A stretch of DNA of 64,000 bases from SKZT01 sp964478625 (GCA_964478625.1 CAYZJH010000007.1:1-64000); one strand, 5' to 3'. Numbered from the stretch's first letter, positions 35,106-45,163 are shown. Made by a program: numbers and translations. The notes: generated from the sequence alone by a model not told the origin.

Positions 35106-35121
35106 TCGAGGCGTCCGTGTA

Positions 35122-35862
35122 ATGAAAAATTTCAAACTGGTGATCGAATACGACGGTACTCGTTATTCCGGATGGCAACGGCAAAAATCCGACAGGACCA
35201 TCCAGGGAGAAATTGAAAATGCTCTTATGACCATGACTTGCCAAAAAATTACTTTAATCGGTTCAGGAAGAACTGATGCTGGTGTCCATGCACTGGGGCA
35301 GACGGCAAATTTCAAATGTGATACAAAGCTGACATCCCAAGCATTTCATAAGGGCCTCAACAGCCTCCTTCCCAAAGATATCGTCATCAAATCCTGCGAA
35401 CCGGTATCTGAAGAATTTCATGCCCGGTTCGATGCCCAAAGCAAATTTTACCGATACCATATCCTGAACCAACCCATACCCATAGCCATTGGACGGCAGT
35501 ATGTATGGCAGATTCATCGTCCCCTTGATACACGGGCTATGGTACAGGCAACCCGGTTTTTTGTGGGTATCCATGATTTTAAAGCATTTGAGGGGTCCGG
35601 CAGTCCCAGAGACCACACCGTCCGCAATGTTATGCTGGCTCAACTCTCGGTCGGCCGGGATGGAAAAATTATTTTTGACATCGAGGCTGATGGATTTTTA
35701 CGCTTTATGGTTCGAAATATCGTGGGAACCCTCGCTGATGTTGGAAGGGGTCGATTAAGTCCCCAGGAAATTCCGGATATTTTCCTTTCCAGAAATCGCA
35801 GCTTAGCATCGGCAACAGCCCCTGCCCGGGGCCTTTTTTTGCTTTCGGTGACTTATCCCTGA
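35122..35862 (+). CDS. truA: tRNA pseudouridine(38-40) synthase
   Basis: A 246-residue enzyme that converts U38-U40 in tRNA anticodon arms. The catalytic motif is S-G-R-T-D-A-G-V-H-A (Asp nucleophile near 52). F-L-R-F-M-V-R-N-I-V-G-T-L and the N-terminal Y-D-G-T-R-Y-S-G-W-Q-R-Q are hallmarks. Probably co-transcribed with the AEC transporter. Confidence 0.95.
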   Translation: MKNFKLVIEYDGTRYSGWQRQKSDRTIQGEIENALMTMTCQKITLIGSGRTDAGVHALGQTANFKCDTKLTSQAFHKGLNSLLPKDIVIKSCEPVSEEFHARFDAQSKFYRYHILNQPIPIAIGRQYVWQIHRPLDTRAMVQATRFFVGIHDFKAFEGSGSPRDHTVRNVMLAQLSVGRDGKIIFDIEADGFLRFMVRNIVGTLADVGRGRLSPQEIPDIFLSRNRSLASATAPARGLFLLSVTYP

Positions 35863-35908
35863 ACTTTTCCAGAATTCTTTCAGGAGGGGATACCTCAATG
35901 AAAAAGAG

Positions 35909-35928
35909 CAACTCCGGTATTGGAGTTG
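35909..35928 (+). terminator. Hairpin after truA
   Basis: CAACTCC (35909-35915) and GGAGTTG (35922-35928) form a 7-bp stem 46 bases after the truA stop. The following bases contain only a short U-rich stretch. Confidence 0.4.
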
Positions 35929-35960
35929 TTGATCAAATGGTTCTCAATCGACTAATGAGT

Positions 35961-36074
35961 TTACATTTCTTCTTTGATGGGTTTAAATAGAATTGTGCAT
36001 TCATCATTGTCAAAAAACAGCACACAATCCGCAGGTTTTTCGTTCAAAAAGTATTTACCGACTGGATCATGCAT
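35961..36074 (-). CDS. Possible 37-residue protein
   Basis: An uninterrupted minus-strand frame of 37 codons starts at an ATG directly after an in-frame stop. It has a balanced composition (D-C-V-L-F-F-D-N-D-E-C-T-I-L-F) unlike random AT-rich DNA. No Shine-Dalgarno is visible. It fills part of the 300-bp gap between truA and the kinase gene. Confidence 0.25.
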   Translation of the reverse strand: MHDPVGKYFLNEKPADCVLFFDNDECTILFKPIKEEM

Positions 36075-36162
36075 TGTGGTATAAAATCAATAACGCCTTA
36101 TTTGTAGCCCGACATTAAATCGCACTGATGATCAGGACAATTGTTATAAGGGATTGCAGGTC

Positions 36163-37308
36163 ATGGACACGTATTTTGCCAAAGCTGAAAGAACGGACAA
36201 AGATGAAATTATCAGGGAAATCGAAATTGTAAACAAAAACCCTGTAATGACGGGATTACTCAATACAGTTAGCGGTTTGCTGGCTATTCTGGATGCAAAT
36301 CGCCAGATTGTCGCTGTCAATGATGCATTCATGAAAATGCTCGGAGTTGAAAATCCTTCCGAATCTTTGGGGTTACGGCCGGGAGAGGCTTTGCAGTGTG
36401 TTCATGCCGATGAGGAACCTTCGGGTTGCGGTACAACAAAATATTGTTCCAGTTGTGGAGCCGCAATTGCAATAGTTTCCAGCCTTGGACAAGATAAACC
36501 AGTTGAACGTATTTGCCTGCTGAGTGCAAAAGGAGCCGATACGACAATCGATATCGCTTTACTGGTCAGATCCCATCCGGTACGGGTCGATGGAAAAAGA
36601 TTTTTATTATTGTTTCTCCAGGATATCACTCTTCAGCAGCAAAGGGCTGCTTTGGAAAGAACCTTTTTCCATGACATCAGCAATATGTTGAATGGAATTG
36701 TGGGTGCAAGTGAGTTGCTGGCCCTTAAAAACAGAAAGTCAAATGTTGTCAAAATAATCGGCCAGTTATCATTAAGACTTCAAAAAGAAGTGGAAATCCA
36801 GAGATGCCTTTTGGAAAACAATCATCATTTATATCAGCCTTTATTCGATGAAATGGTGCCGGAACAGGTGATTGAGGAACTGAAATTGTTTTTTGCCAAT
36901 CATCCGCTCGCCAGAAACAGAAAGTTAACCTTTTCGATACATAGGTCAATCAATCCATTTAAAACTGATTTTTCACTTTTGGTCAGGGTTCTTTGCAATA
37001 TGATCACCAATGCTTTGGAAGCCACGGATGAAAATGGCCTTGTAAAAGTCTGGATAGAACCGAAACACGATTGCTTATGCTTTTATGTGTGGAATGACAA
37101 GGAGATAAACCGAGATGTTGCCTTGAGAATTTTTCAACGCAATTTCAGCACAAAGGGACAAACGGGTAGAGGAATCGGAACTTATTCCATGAAGTTGTTC
37201 GGTGAAAAAATCCTGGGCGGCAAAGTGGGTTTTTGTTCATCCCGGAAAGAGGGAACCGTATTTGAATTCGCACTGCCTTCTTTTTATTCCGCAAATAACT
37301 TTTGCTGA
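36163..37308 (+). CDS. PAS-domain sensor histidine kinase with a cysteine cluster
   Basis: A soluble kinase of 381 residues. A PAS domain (about 28-155) carries Cys 79, 89, 95 and 98 in C-V-H-A, G-C-G-T-T-K-Y-C-S-S-C-G-A. The H-box is F-F-H-D-I-S-N (His 170). A HATPase domain (about 250-375) has N-M-I-T-N-A-L-E-A and G-R-G-I-G-T-Y. There is no transmembrane segment, so the signal is cytoplasmic. The four cysteines could bind a metal or Fe-S cluster or act as a redox switch. No response regulator gene is adjacent. The ATG at 36163 is preferred to the TTG at 36154. Confidence 0.85.
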   Translation: MDTYFAKAERTDKDEIIREIEIVNKNPVMTGLLNTVSGLLAILDANRQIVAVNDAFMKMLGVENPSESLGLRPGEALQCVHADEEPSGCGTTKYCSSCGAAIAIVSSLGQDKPVERICLLSAKGADTTIDIALLVRSHPVRVDGKRFLLLFLQDITLQQQRAALERTFFHDISNMLNGIVGASELLALKNRKSNVVKIIGQLSLRLQKEVEIQRCLLENNHHLYQPLFDEMVPEQVIEELKLFFANHPLARNRKLTFSIHRSINPFKTDFSLLVRVLCNMITNALEATDENGLVKVWIEPKHDCLCFYVWNDKEINRDVALRIFQRNFSTKGQTGRGIGTYSMKLFGEKILGGKVGFCSSRKEGTVFEFALPSFYSANNFC

Positions 37309-37483
37309 TAGTCAAAAGGCAAGGGATGTTATTCCATCAGAAGAATCGGCTTTAGGTGAAAACACCGTACTGAGGCAAATTTTCAAATTTGGTTTTGCCG
37401 CTTTTTTAGACACCGGCAACATTGTAATTTTTTAAAAAGAACATGGTTCTTCAAATCATGTAGAAAAGAAGGAGACTGAACAG

Positions 37484-37888
37484 ATGAAAAAAATGTCGGT
37501 TTTGATTTTGATTATTCTTTTAACCGGTTGCGGTAGTACCGGACCTGTTCTTTATCCCAATGCCCATCTTCAGCGGGTCGGTGAAGCCCAGGCCCAAATG
37601 GATGTTGAGGAATGCGAAGTTCGGGCCAATCAATATGTCAAATCCGATGCCGGCATTGAGGCGGCCAAAAGCATGGCCATTGGCGGTGCAGGAGGTGCAG
37701 TGATCGGCGGTGCGGCAGGTGCGGTGACAGGCAACTTTGGACGCGGTGTGGGTGTGGGGGCGGCCTCCGGTGCAGCAGCAGGTTTGGTTCAGGGGATCAT
37801 TAAAGGGTCGGAACCCAGCCCTGTTTTCAAAAACTTTATGATTCGGTGCCTCCAGGAAAAAGGGTACGAGACCATTGGATGGAAATGA
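37484..37888 (+). CDS. Glycine-zipper lipoprotein
   Basis: A 134-residue protein with a type II signal peptide (K-K, hydrophobic core, lipobox L-T-G-C with Cys16). A glycine-zipper stretch at about 67-108 (G-G-A-G-G-A-V-I-G-G-A-A-G-A) follows. Similar proteins are outer-membrane or periplasmic lipoproteins with a membrane-inserting or oligomerising zipper. AAGGAG precedes the ATG. Confidence 0.82.
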   Translation: MKKMSVLILIILLTGCGSTGPVLYPNAHLQRVGEAQAQMDVEECEVRANQYVKSDAGIEAAKSMAIGGAGGAVIGGAAGAVTGNFGRGVGVGAASGAAAGLVQGIIKGSEPSPVFKNFMIRCLQEKGYETIGWK

Positions 37889-37967
37889 TGAACGGATCTG
37901 AAGGCACCCGAAATAGCGTTTTTTTAATTGATAGAGTTTGTTTCAGGCCGAAAGATCTTGAATTCCA

Positions 37968-40900
37968 TCAAAGCGGGGGAGGTTGCTCTTGCACTCCGGT
38001 TGCTGCATTGATCGATGGTTTTGACTGACCTCCTGGCATTTTTGATTTTCGTGATGGTATTTTTTTCCACAACTTGCCGCTGCTGAAACATTGCCACCCC
38101 CATTGCAGCCATTTCAGCAATGAAAGTGCCAGCCAAAGGGACCAAAGCAGCATCAAGACCCGATAGACCCAAAGGGGAGGGCTTATGGTCCATGGACGGG
38201 GCATGTCGGATAAAATACGATCCTGCGTCCAGTGAAGCATATGGCTGGTGGAGTGGTTACCGGCAATTTGCATATCCGGCATCCCCAGCAATCCCCTTTC
38301 CACGGCATCATACAGACCGGTCAGTGCTGCCAGAGTCCAGATAACCAGCAGTATTTGGATTAAATTAAAAGGCAGCCATTTATCTGGTGGCATTTTTTCT
38401 TTACGTACCCCAAAAGCAAGCAACCAACCCACCACTACAAGTGCTTTCAGGGGGGATACCTGGGTGAGGCCCAACCCCAGAAGCAACCATTGATGGATTT
38501 TCAGCGGTGCCAGATCGATTCTTTTCAGGGCCAGGGCAGCCAGAATCACTACAACTGCGTAGCTCCAGAATAAAACGGCCGGGCCGAACCTGGGACCTCC
38601 GGTGAATATGGTCCAACGGTTTTGAGGCATATGGAATGTGACTCGGGCATTGACTGCCTCTCCTCCTATTAGTACCCGTGGTCCCTTTATGATAATATTG
38701 GAGGTACCCTGCTGGTGCCATTCCACCAAAACTTCCTGGACTCCGGGCTGAAGCGGAAGGGTAAGTCTTGTTCCTTCACGGCGAATCGGAAGACTTTTTC
38801 CGTTGATTTTAACCTCCTGAAGTTCGGCTGCATCCGGCAGGGTAATGTCATGTTGTCCCCCCTGGCTGGTAAGAATGGAAAGATTTAAACGGGCTTTACT
38901 CAACCGGAGACCGGGAGTCCATTCTAATTTGGCCGAATTGATCGTTAAAGTGGAGCCTTTGATGGGTTTGGGCCTTGAAACACTAATGTTTACAGTCTCT
39001 CCTGGCCACGGAAACCATTCCGGTTGCCACTGGCCTTCCTGATCCTGATGGTGAACGACCGGAATTCCTGAAAATTCACATTGCCAGATAGGACCCGCAT
39101 CCAGAACCCAGGATTCGGTCCATAATGCTTCAACCGCAGCTTTCAACATAATGTCAGATGCTTGCTCCAGTGAAGATTCAAAATGAAATGAGCTGATCTC
39201 AGCAGGTATAACAATCTGAGCTATTCTGTTTTCCACAGTGATGCCCGGTGTTGTAACCGATTCGCCGGCAATCAATGGAAAATATAGTGTTGACGGTGTT
39301 TCGGCCGGGCTGATTCTTTTTACCGTTGTGGACACCTGCCAGGTTAAACCGAGATGGAGAACTCGTCGAATATGGAAAAAATCAGAAAGAGCCTGATTGC
39401 CCGATTTCGGTTCTACGGATCCCGAAGGTTCGGTCCGAATCAGCTGAATACCTGCATCGACTGACCCATCCGGATGGATCCCACCCACGCTCCACCCCTG
39501 GCTGTCTGCACTCGCCTTATGTGGTTTCAGGGGAAGCGGAATATTCAATACATCGTCGCTTATGGTTCCATTCATAACAACCGTATGGACACCCTCGGGA
39601 ATCAGCGCCCACATCATTCCGGACTTGTCTCTTGACAACCCTTTCACAGGAGATCGATCTATAATGACCGTTGATGGTGTCCACGTGGTGCGGGTTGCCG
39701 GAAGCGGAACAGCCGTCAGAGTGGCGGCGTGAATCTCCATGACGATTTTAAAGGTTTTTGGAGTTGCATATAGGTCCATTCGCTCAATTCCGGCACAATC
39801 GGGGAAACAATCCGGTTTTTCCAGAAGGCGCTCCTGCAAGGTTTTCAGCAAATCAGCCGGAGGATATCCGGCATGGGCATTTGATATCAATCCCATGGTC
39901 ACCAGAAAAAAGACCATGACGATTGTGGTTCCTGCGGGTTTTAAAGTCTTTTTTACAGTCTGCCACAAAGCAGGGATTTCCAGAATTCCAGCAATCAGAG
40001 CTGCCAGGAGCAAAGCCCGGAGAAATCCCAGAATCAGGTTGATACCGGGAGAAATCATCCAGAGCCGAAGAAGCCGGTTTTTTTCAACGGGACCGTTCCA
40101 TGTAATGTGAAAAGATTGCCATTTCCAGTCAGGCAAACCCGGGCCGGTCTGAATTAATTCATCAGGATCCGCTTCAAAGAGAGCCCGGCGCTGCATATTC
40201 CTATCGTCAGAACCAGCGATTCCGGCACTTTCTTTTTTCCTTTGAATTTCAGGAGTCACAGCTCCGATTTCTTCCGAATCGGCCTTTGTTTCATAAGGAA
40301 TCAGTCCTGATGGCATAGATGCGGTTTTGATGAGTCTCATTTCTTCTGTTTGATCTGTGGGTGACAGTTGGGGATAGATTCCATAGCGTATTTGGTGTAC
40401 GATAAAGGGAATGGATATTACCAGAAGGGTGATTGCTGCAGCGGCAGCCCAAATTTTTACGATTTTTTGGATCCATCCGCCCGGAAGAAGTTTTAACAAG
40501 GCGGAAGCTGCAATGATGTGCAGCCATACAAGACGGGGTGCACCGGGCTCATGGAAAATCAAAACCATCGTGATGAGAGCTGTCAAGCCCCATTTTAGGT
40601 TGTGCAATTTCATGATGGCCAGACTGATCATGAGTACCAGAAAAAAATCAAGAAGAGTCCAGCGCTGAATCCAGGTACCTGAAATATGGTCTGCGCCACT
40701 GATGGAAAGAAGCCTCCATCCGGGTGGAAGGTGCAGTACACCGGAAACCTTTTCAAAATCATGTTGCCATCCCACCGCCGGAATGAGCCGATCGGAAGCA
40801 TTGAGTCGGGAGTCTGCAACCAAGTGAAGATTTCCTCTTCGCAAAGCCACTCCCGGAAGTTTATTCTCTCCCTGGTAAGTAATCAGTCGGCTTTTTCCAT

Positions 40901-42080
40901 CCACAGCCACGCGGCCTAATTCCCATGGGGGGTTCATGGATAAATACCATTGACGGCTCATGGTACCGATGATGGTGTCCTGAACCGTGTAGCCGGCGCC
41001 GTCAAAATCGAGCCAAAAGGTGCGATGAAGGGTCAGACGATCCGGAGCTGGATCGGGGTCCCCCCGGCGGATTTCCTTCAGAGAAAAAAGACTGCCGGGC
41101 GACATATTATAGGCCGGAAGATGTTTCCATGGATCGGGCATATCGGTCTGTTCCGGTTCGATGGGCGGAACTCCTGAGATTTCAACCATCCGCAGATGAT
41201 TCCGGGCCTGAAATGACCAGATTTCGCTGCCGTAAGGACCTTTGCACGTCAGCTGTGTTACCGGGCCTCGCAATTGGACGTTTACGCTCATTTGCCACTT
41301 ACCCGGCCTCACCTGACAGATCAGCTCTCCTCGGGAGGTTAATCTGGCGGGTAAAACTGATTCCAGCCGGATGGGGATGGACAGGTCCGGAAGAATATTT
41401 TCCAGCCGGGCTTCTCGCGGACGGCCGGAGACATCAATTCGAATAAAGGTTGTCACCTGCATTGGAATTGAGTCGTCAATCAATCGAAACAGACGAACAT
41501 TGAGGAGATCTTCCTTCAACGGGTCGTCTTTTCGAGATGCCAGCCAGAGACGTCCTTTATCGTCAATTTCCGGAAATTCTATTAGTCGACCATTTAATTC
41601 CAGATCCAGGAGCCCAACCTCCGGGGGTATTGTTATCATTTCAGGCAGTTGTTTCCAGTCAAACTTGCCCGTGACCCGGTATTCTCCGATGGCGAGTTTT
41701 ATCGATGGAGATTGTCCTCTCATCATGACAGGCACCGGCAGGTTATCCACCATAACCGACATCGGCCACACTCCGGAGCTGCCCGGCAGCAAAACCCATC
41801 CTTCCGAAAACATTATCCAGGATTGCTCAAATTGCCCTCCTTTTGGATTTAGGGACAGTTTTAGCCGGGAAGGCCACTGACATCGAAAATCCGCTCCGTT
41901 ATTGAACGGACTCGGACACAATTCATTTTCTTTTCCATAAAGGACCCAACCTGTCCATTCGGAAAGATTTTCAGGAATTGAAAGGGTGGATAACTTTTGG
42001 CAAAAACTCTGCGAAGGGATAGATGAGAACATCGCCAGCAAGAAAAAAATGAGGCAGACACGGTGAAGGAAATTTTTCAT
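37968..42080 (-). CDS. Very large exported membrane protein of unknown function
   Basis: 1370 residues. Residues 1-27 form a signal peptide. Residues about 28-470 are an extracytoplasmic, beta-rich domain. Helices follow at about 475-565 and 676-737, the last ending in S-N-A-H-A like a second signal peptidase site. Residues about 738-1170 form a second beta-rich exported domain. About five more helices lie in the C-terminal 200 residues, and the tail is basic and short. Strong ribosome site (GAGG) before the ATG. It stands alone, with no close partner on its strand. I do not recognise the family. The layout suggests an envelope complex or a scaffold for a surface process. Confidence 0.82.
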   Translation of the reverse strand: MKNFLHRVCLIFFLLAMFSSIPSQSFCQKLSTLSIPENLSEWTGWVLYGKENELCPSPFNNGADFRCQWPSRLKLSLNPKGGQFEQSWIMFSEGWVLLPGSSGVWPMSVMVDNLPVPVMMRGQSPSIKLAIGEYRVTGKFDWKQLPEMITIPPEVGLLDLELNGRLIEFPEIDDKGRLWLASRKDDPLKEDLLNVRLFRLIDDSIPMQVTTFIRIDVSGRPREARLENILPDLSIPIRLESVLPARLTSRGELICQVRPGKWQMSVNVQLRGPVTQLTCKGPYGSEIWSFQARNHLRMVEISGVPPIEPEQTDMPDPWKHLPAYNMSPGSLFSLKEIRRGDPDPAPDRLTLHRTFWLDFDGAGYTVQDTIIGTMSRQWYLSMNPPWELGRVAVDGKSRLITYQGENKLPGVALRRGNLHLVADSRLNASDRLIPAVGWQHDFEKVSGVLHLPPGWRLLSISGADHISGTWIQRWTLLDFFLVLMISLAIMKLHNLKWGLTALITMVLIFHEPGAPRLVWLHIIAASALLKLLPGGWIQKIVKIWAAAAAITLLVISIPFIVHQIRYGIYPQLSPTDQTEEMRLIKTASMPSGLIPYETKADSEEIGAVTPEIQRKKESAGIAGSDDRNMQRRALFEADPDELIQTGPGLPDWKWQSFHITWNGPVEKNRLLRLWMISPGINLILGFLRALLLAALIAGILEIPALWQTVKKTLKPAGTTIVMVFFLVTMGLISNAHAGYPPADLLKTLQERLLEKPDCFPDCAGIERMDLYATPKTFKIVMEIHAATLTAVPLPATRTTWTPSTVIIDRSPVKGLSRDKSGMMWALIPEGVHTVVMNGTISDDVLNIPLPLKPHKASADSQGWSVGGIHPDGSVDAGIQLIRTEPSGSVEPKSGNQALSDFFHIRRVLHLGLTWQVSTTVKRISPAETPSTLYFPLIAGESVTTPGITVENRIAQIVIPAEISSFHFESSLEQASDIMLKAAVEALWTESWVLDAGPIWQCEFSGIPVVHHQDQEGQWQPEWFPWPGETVNISVSRPKPIKGSTLTINSAKLEWTPGLRLSKARLNLSILTSQGGQHDITLPDAAELQEVKINGKSLPIRREGTRLTLPLQPGVQEVLVEWHQQGTSNIIIKGPRVLIGGEAVNARVTFHMPQNRWTIFTGGPRFGPAVLFWSYAVVVILAALALKRIDLAPLKIHQWLLLGLGLTQVSPLKALVVVGWLLAFGVRKEKMPPDKWLPFNLIQILLVIWTLAALTGLYDAVERGLLGMPDMQIAGNHSTSHMLHWTQDRILSDMPRPWTISPPLWVYRVLMLLWSLWLALSLLKWLQWGWQCFSSGKLWKKIPSRKSKMPGGQSKPSINAATGVQEQPPPL

Positions 42081-42452
42081 CTGTAATCCTCATGAACAGG
42101 AAAAGGTTTGCTCACCCCTTTTGAATCCTCTTTGCCAAACCGGGATTTCTAAGGGGCTGACCGGAAAGACATTTCGGATTGAACGCTGTTGAGTCCTATA
42201 CTCTTTAAATGATGACAAGTCAAACCGATATGGAGTCTGATGCTTCTTGGATGACATCAAAATAAAAACATTCAATGAGCTTCCCCCTAAATCATGTGCC
42301 GTTACTATTTATTGAACTATTTTCTATGTTCTGTTAATGATACGATTTTAAATAGTGGCTGGACGAAAACGCTCTTCCCTTTGGTTGTTCTTTGCACATA
42401 CATGACACAAGGGGCATTTTTAACAGCATGAATCCTGATGATCGATTTTTTT

Positions 42453-42584
42453 CCGTCATTCCTGCGAAGCCTGTCCCGGGCTTGAACCGGGAGCAGGAAT
42501 CCATAAGGTTTCCGAGCCTGACTGGATAGCCCTGAAGGCTTCACTTCGTACCCGGTCTTTGCTTTGCTGTGCCCGGAATGACGG
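42453..42584 (-). repeat. Composite intergenic repeat, variant copy
   Basis: It contains CCTGTCCCGGGCTTGAACCG (the inverse of the module at 63770-63797), GGCTTCACTTCG and CCCGGAATGACGG. The modules are arranged differently from the copies at 28664 and 63687. The surrounding gap (42081-42879, 800 bp) shows no supported gene. Confidence 0.6.
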
Positions 42585-42879
42585 CAAATTGGAACATGTC
42601 GCCCTAAAAAAGTTGATCACCAGGTGAATAAACCCCGATGTTGCATAACGATAAGCACATTTCCAACAAACCGGCATGATTTTACAAAATAGTGACAGTT
42701 CATGATTACTCATTTTGGAATTCATAATCGCTGCAGTCCTTTGAACTCGGCAGAAAGCGGAATCAGCCTTCATATAACAGCATATCCAATTGTTTTAAGT
42801 GAATTTCAATGCAACATCGGGGTAAATTAATCCTAAAATAAATATAAATTTAGGACGATTTCAGTACTCCCTGTGCCAA

Positions 42880-44376
42880 GTGTGTACTAAGAACAGTCCG
42901 ATGGGAGATGGAATAAAGGACTTTGCAGTCTGGAGGACAAGATTGTACAGAAAAATAAGCAAGCTGTGTGCGTTTCATATCTATGAGGGATTGTGTGACG
43001 GGCTTTCCCATTTTTCAGGGCCTAGTCGGGCTGCGGTCATTTATGCCACCGGGGCGGAAAATCCCATGCTGATCTATGATCCGCAGAATCTTTTAGAAGG
43101 GCATGAACCTAAGCTCAAGGAACTTTTTATTGATTCAAATTCTTGGCGCAATGATGCGACTGATCCTGAATTGTTGATGATTGAAGGGCAACCGATTCCG
43201 GAAAGAAACCTTCACCTGACAGGGCTTATATCAAAAGGGGGCAGATCCCGTTCAATTTTTTACCAGATGTGGTTTACGGAGCATCATCCGGACATGTGTT
43301 CTATCGGGCCCACGGAGCGATGGCTTGAACATGCTGTGTGGCTTCTTTCCCATGATGTAACCTCCCAGGAGTCCGCTTATCTGAATACTTCCGGTTATGT
43401 GCTCAGGGAATATGCCACCCATGCGGTCAGAGACTATATTATCGATGAGCTTAACCTTCACTTGGGAATGGATATTCAGATCCGGATTTATCCGGTGCTG
43501 GATGCAGTTTTGGGCATATCCAGAACCTTGGAAGAGGGCCTGTCTCCGGTGGGCCGGATTGTTTTCATTGAACCCGGATTGATGAAGGAGGTCAATTTTC
43601 TTTTCAAATTTCTTCCCTTAGAGCGGCCCGGATTAACCAATTTCAAACATGTGGTTAAACTGCTTTTGGCTGTTCGAAATTCCGATCGGATACTGGTTTC
43701 AGACGGAAAAAACATTATCGGCATTGCATCCGGGCCAATACCGGCTTACCAATTATCTGCTCAGTTTCAAAGTGGTCATGGATTTTTGTGTATTAACGAG
43801 CAGCCCATATGCAGTTTTTATGATGGAAACTTTCACTCTTCTACCCGAAAAGCCAAACTGGTTGAGTTGGAAGAACTTCTCATAGAGTTCCATCTTATTC
43901 CATCTGATAAGCAATCAGTTCTTTTTAAGGTGATTATGGAAATCGTTCACCAGGCAGGTGAAGGAAAATATGGGTGTACGCTGGTTGTTGATCTCAATGA
44001 TCCGCCGCTGAACCTTCCCGGTCAAAAAATTGAACCTCCGTTAGATCTTGAACTACCAAAGTTGCTGGATTTATCCAAGTCTTTGAGCAAGATGGATGGA
44101 GCCCTTCATATCGGAGCAGATTTAAAACTTCATAGATTTGGATGTATTCTGGATGGTATTGCCATACCCAATGAGGACCGGTCCCGGGGAGCCCGGTTCA
44201 ATTCCGCTCTCAGATTCACATCCCAGAACACCAATACGATCGTAGTGGTTGTTTCCGCCGACCGTCCGGTATCCCTCATACAAGAAGGAGTTGAGCTGAC
44301 GGCCTCTTGTACGTGGAGACCTATCTCCTCTCATGTACCGTCGCCGCTGACCCTTGCCGATTGGGTAAACCGTTAA
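42880..44376 (+). CDS. Diadenylate-cyclase-like (DAC-domain) protein
   Basis: 498 residues from GTG; an ATG at 42901 is also possible. The C-terminal 110 residues have the DAC/DisA_N layout. D-G-A is at 406-408, with a beta strand and G-C-I-L-D-G after it. R-G-A-R-F-N-S-A at 436-443 occupies the place of the R-G-T-R-H-R-S/A motif, then T-I-V-V-V-V-S. The N-terminal 400 residues are not recognised and may be a sensor region. DGA is intact, but the T, H and second R of the RHR motif are replaced, so c-di-AMP synthesis is doubtful. It may bind rather than make a nucleotide. Confidence 0.7.
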   Translation: MCTKNSPMGDGIKDFAVWRTRLYRKISKLCAFHIYEGLCDGLSHFSGPSRAAVIYATGAENPMLIYDPQNLLEGHEPKLKELFIDSNSWRNDATDPELLMIEGQPIPERNLHLTGLISKGGRSRSIFYQMWFTEHHPDMCSIGPTERWLEHAVWLLSHDVTSQESAYLNTSGYVLREYATHAVRDYIIDELNLHLGMDIQIRIYPVLDAVLGISRTLEEGLSPVGRIVFIEPGLMKEVNFLFKFLPLERPGLTNFKHVVKLLLAVRNSDRILVSDGKNIIGIASGPIPAYQLSAQFQSGHGFLCINEQPICSFYDGNFHSSTRKAKLVELEELLIEFHLIPSDKQSVLFKVIMEIVHQAGEGKYGCTLVVDLNDPPLNLPGQKIEPPLDLELPKLLDLSKSLSKMDGALHIGADLKLHRFGCILDGIAIPNEDRSRGARFNSALRFTSQNTNTIVVVVSADRPVSLIQEGVELTASCTWRPISSHVPSPLTLADWVNR

Positions 44377-44654
44377 AAATAGTCAATAATCTTAATGCGA
44401 TTATAATTTTAAATCAGGTGTTTTGGATAGTAAAATCAGGATCCTCCCTATTAACAAAATCTCTGAAAAAAGATACACATCTAAAAATTGACGGTATTTG
44501 GCAGAAAATTTCACTCCCTACATGGAAAGAGGGAAGAGGAAATCCGGTCGAGAAAATATCTCCATGATCCTGTTTAAGGACCTTTTTCGATTCAGGTGGT
44601 ATCAGATAAAGAAAATCGGCAATAAGATATGAAAAAAATGCAGGAGGAATTTTT

Positions 44655-45011
44655 ATGGAATCAGAAAAACTGATAAAACAGATGATTGGAATTCAAAAAG
44701 CAGCTTTTAATCACACGGTAGATATTGCAATGGCTTTTCGGGATCAATCTGAAAAAATCGCCTGTTCTTGGTGTGAAAAAAACGGCATATTTCCTGAACA
44801 AAGCAAGAAGGTGATGCTTGAATGGGGGCATGTCGCCAAACAAAGTTTGGAAGATTATAAGAAAGTCATTAATGACGGTTTTAATACCATGGAAACCTGT
44901 TGTAATTTTCCAAAAACGTTATTTCAATCCCAGCCCAAGCCGGTTGAGGAGAAAACAATGGAAAATAGGCAAAAGGAAAATTCAGGCGTAGTAGTTGATG
45001 AGAAACAGTAA
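44655..45011 (+). CDS. Phasin-like helical protein
   Basis: 118 residues, mostly amphipathic helix, with the pattern of small phasin-like proteins (Q-K-A-A-F-N-H-T, then E-W-G-H-V-A-K-Q-S-L-E-D-Y-K-K-V). The C-terminal 30 residues are hydrophilic and disordered. GGAGGA precedes the ATG. Phasins coat polyhydroxyalkanoate granules or act as chaperones. The assignment rests on composition and length only. Confidence 0.5.
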   Translation: MESEKLIKQMIGIQKAAFNHTVDIAMAFRDQSEKIACSWCEKNGIFPEQSKKVMLEWGHVAKQSLEDYKKVINDGFNTMETCCNFPKTLFQSQPKPVEEKTMENRQKENSGVVVDEKQ

Positions 45012-45163
45012 TCCGGAAAGGCCCCCAAGGATTAACTCGATGATAAGGGTGATTATTAGGTATTTATCAACAACTTTTCAAAAGGCAAAGTTTCGGGTAG
45101 AAAGCGGAACACGTTAAATAAATTCAACGAAATCTCAACAACCGGCGGTGAGGAGTTAAAGCG

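Noticed and set aside
35898..35990. 30-codon frame after truA with AGGAGGGG upstream
   Set aside because: It overlaps the truA hairpin and shows no protein-like pattern; the purine run is probably fortuitous.
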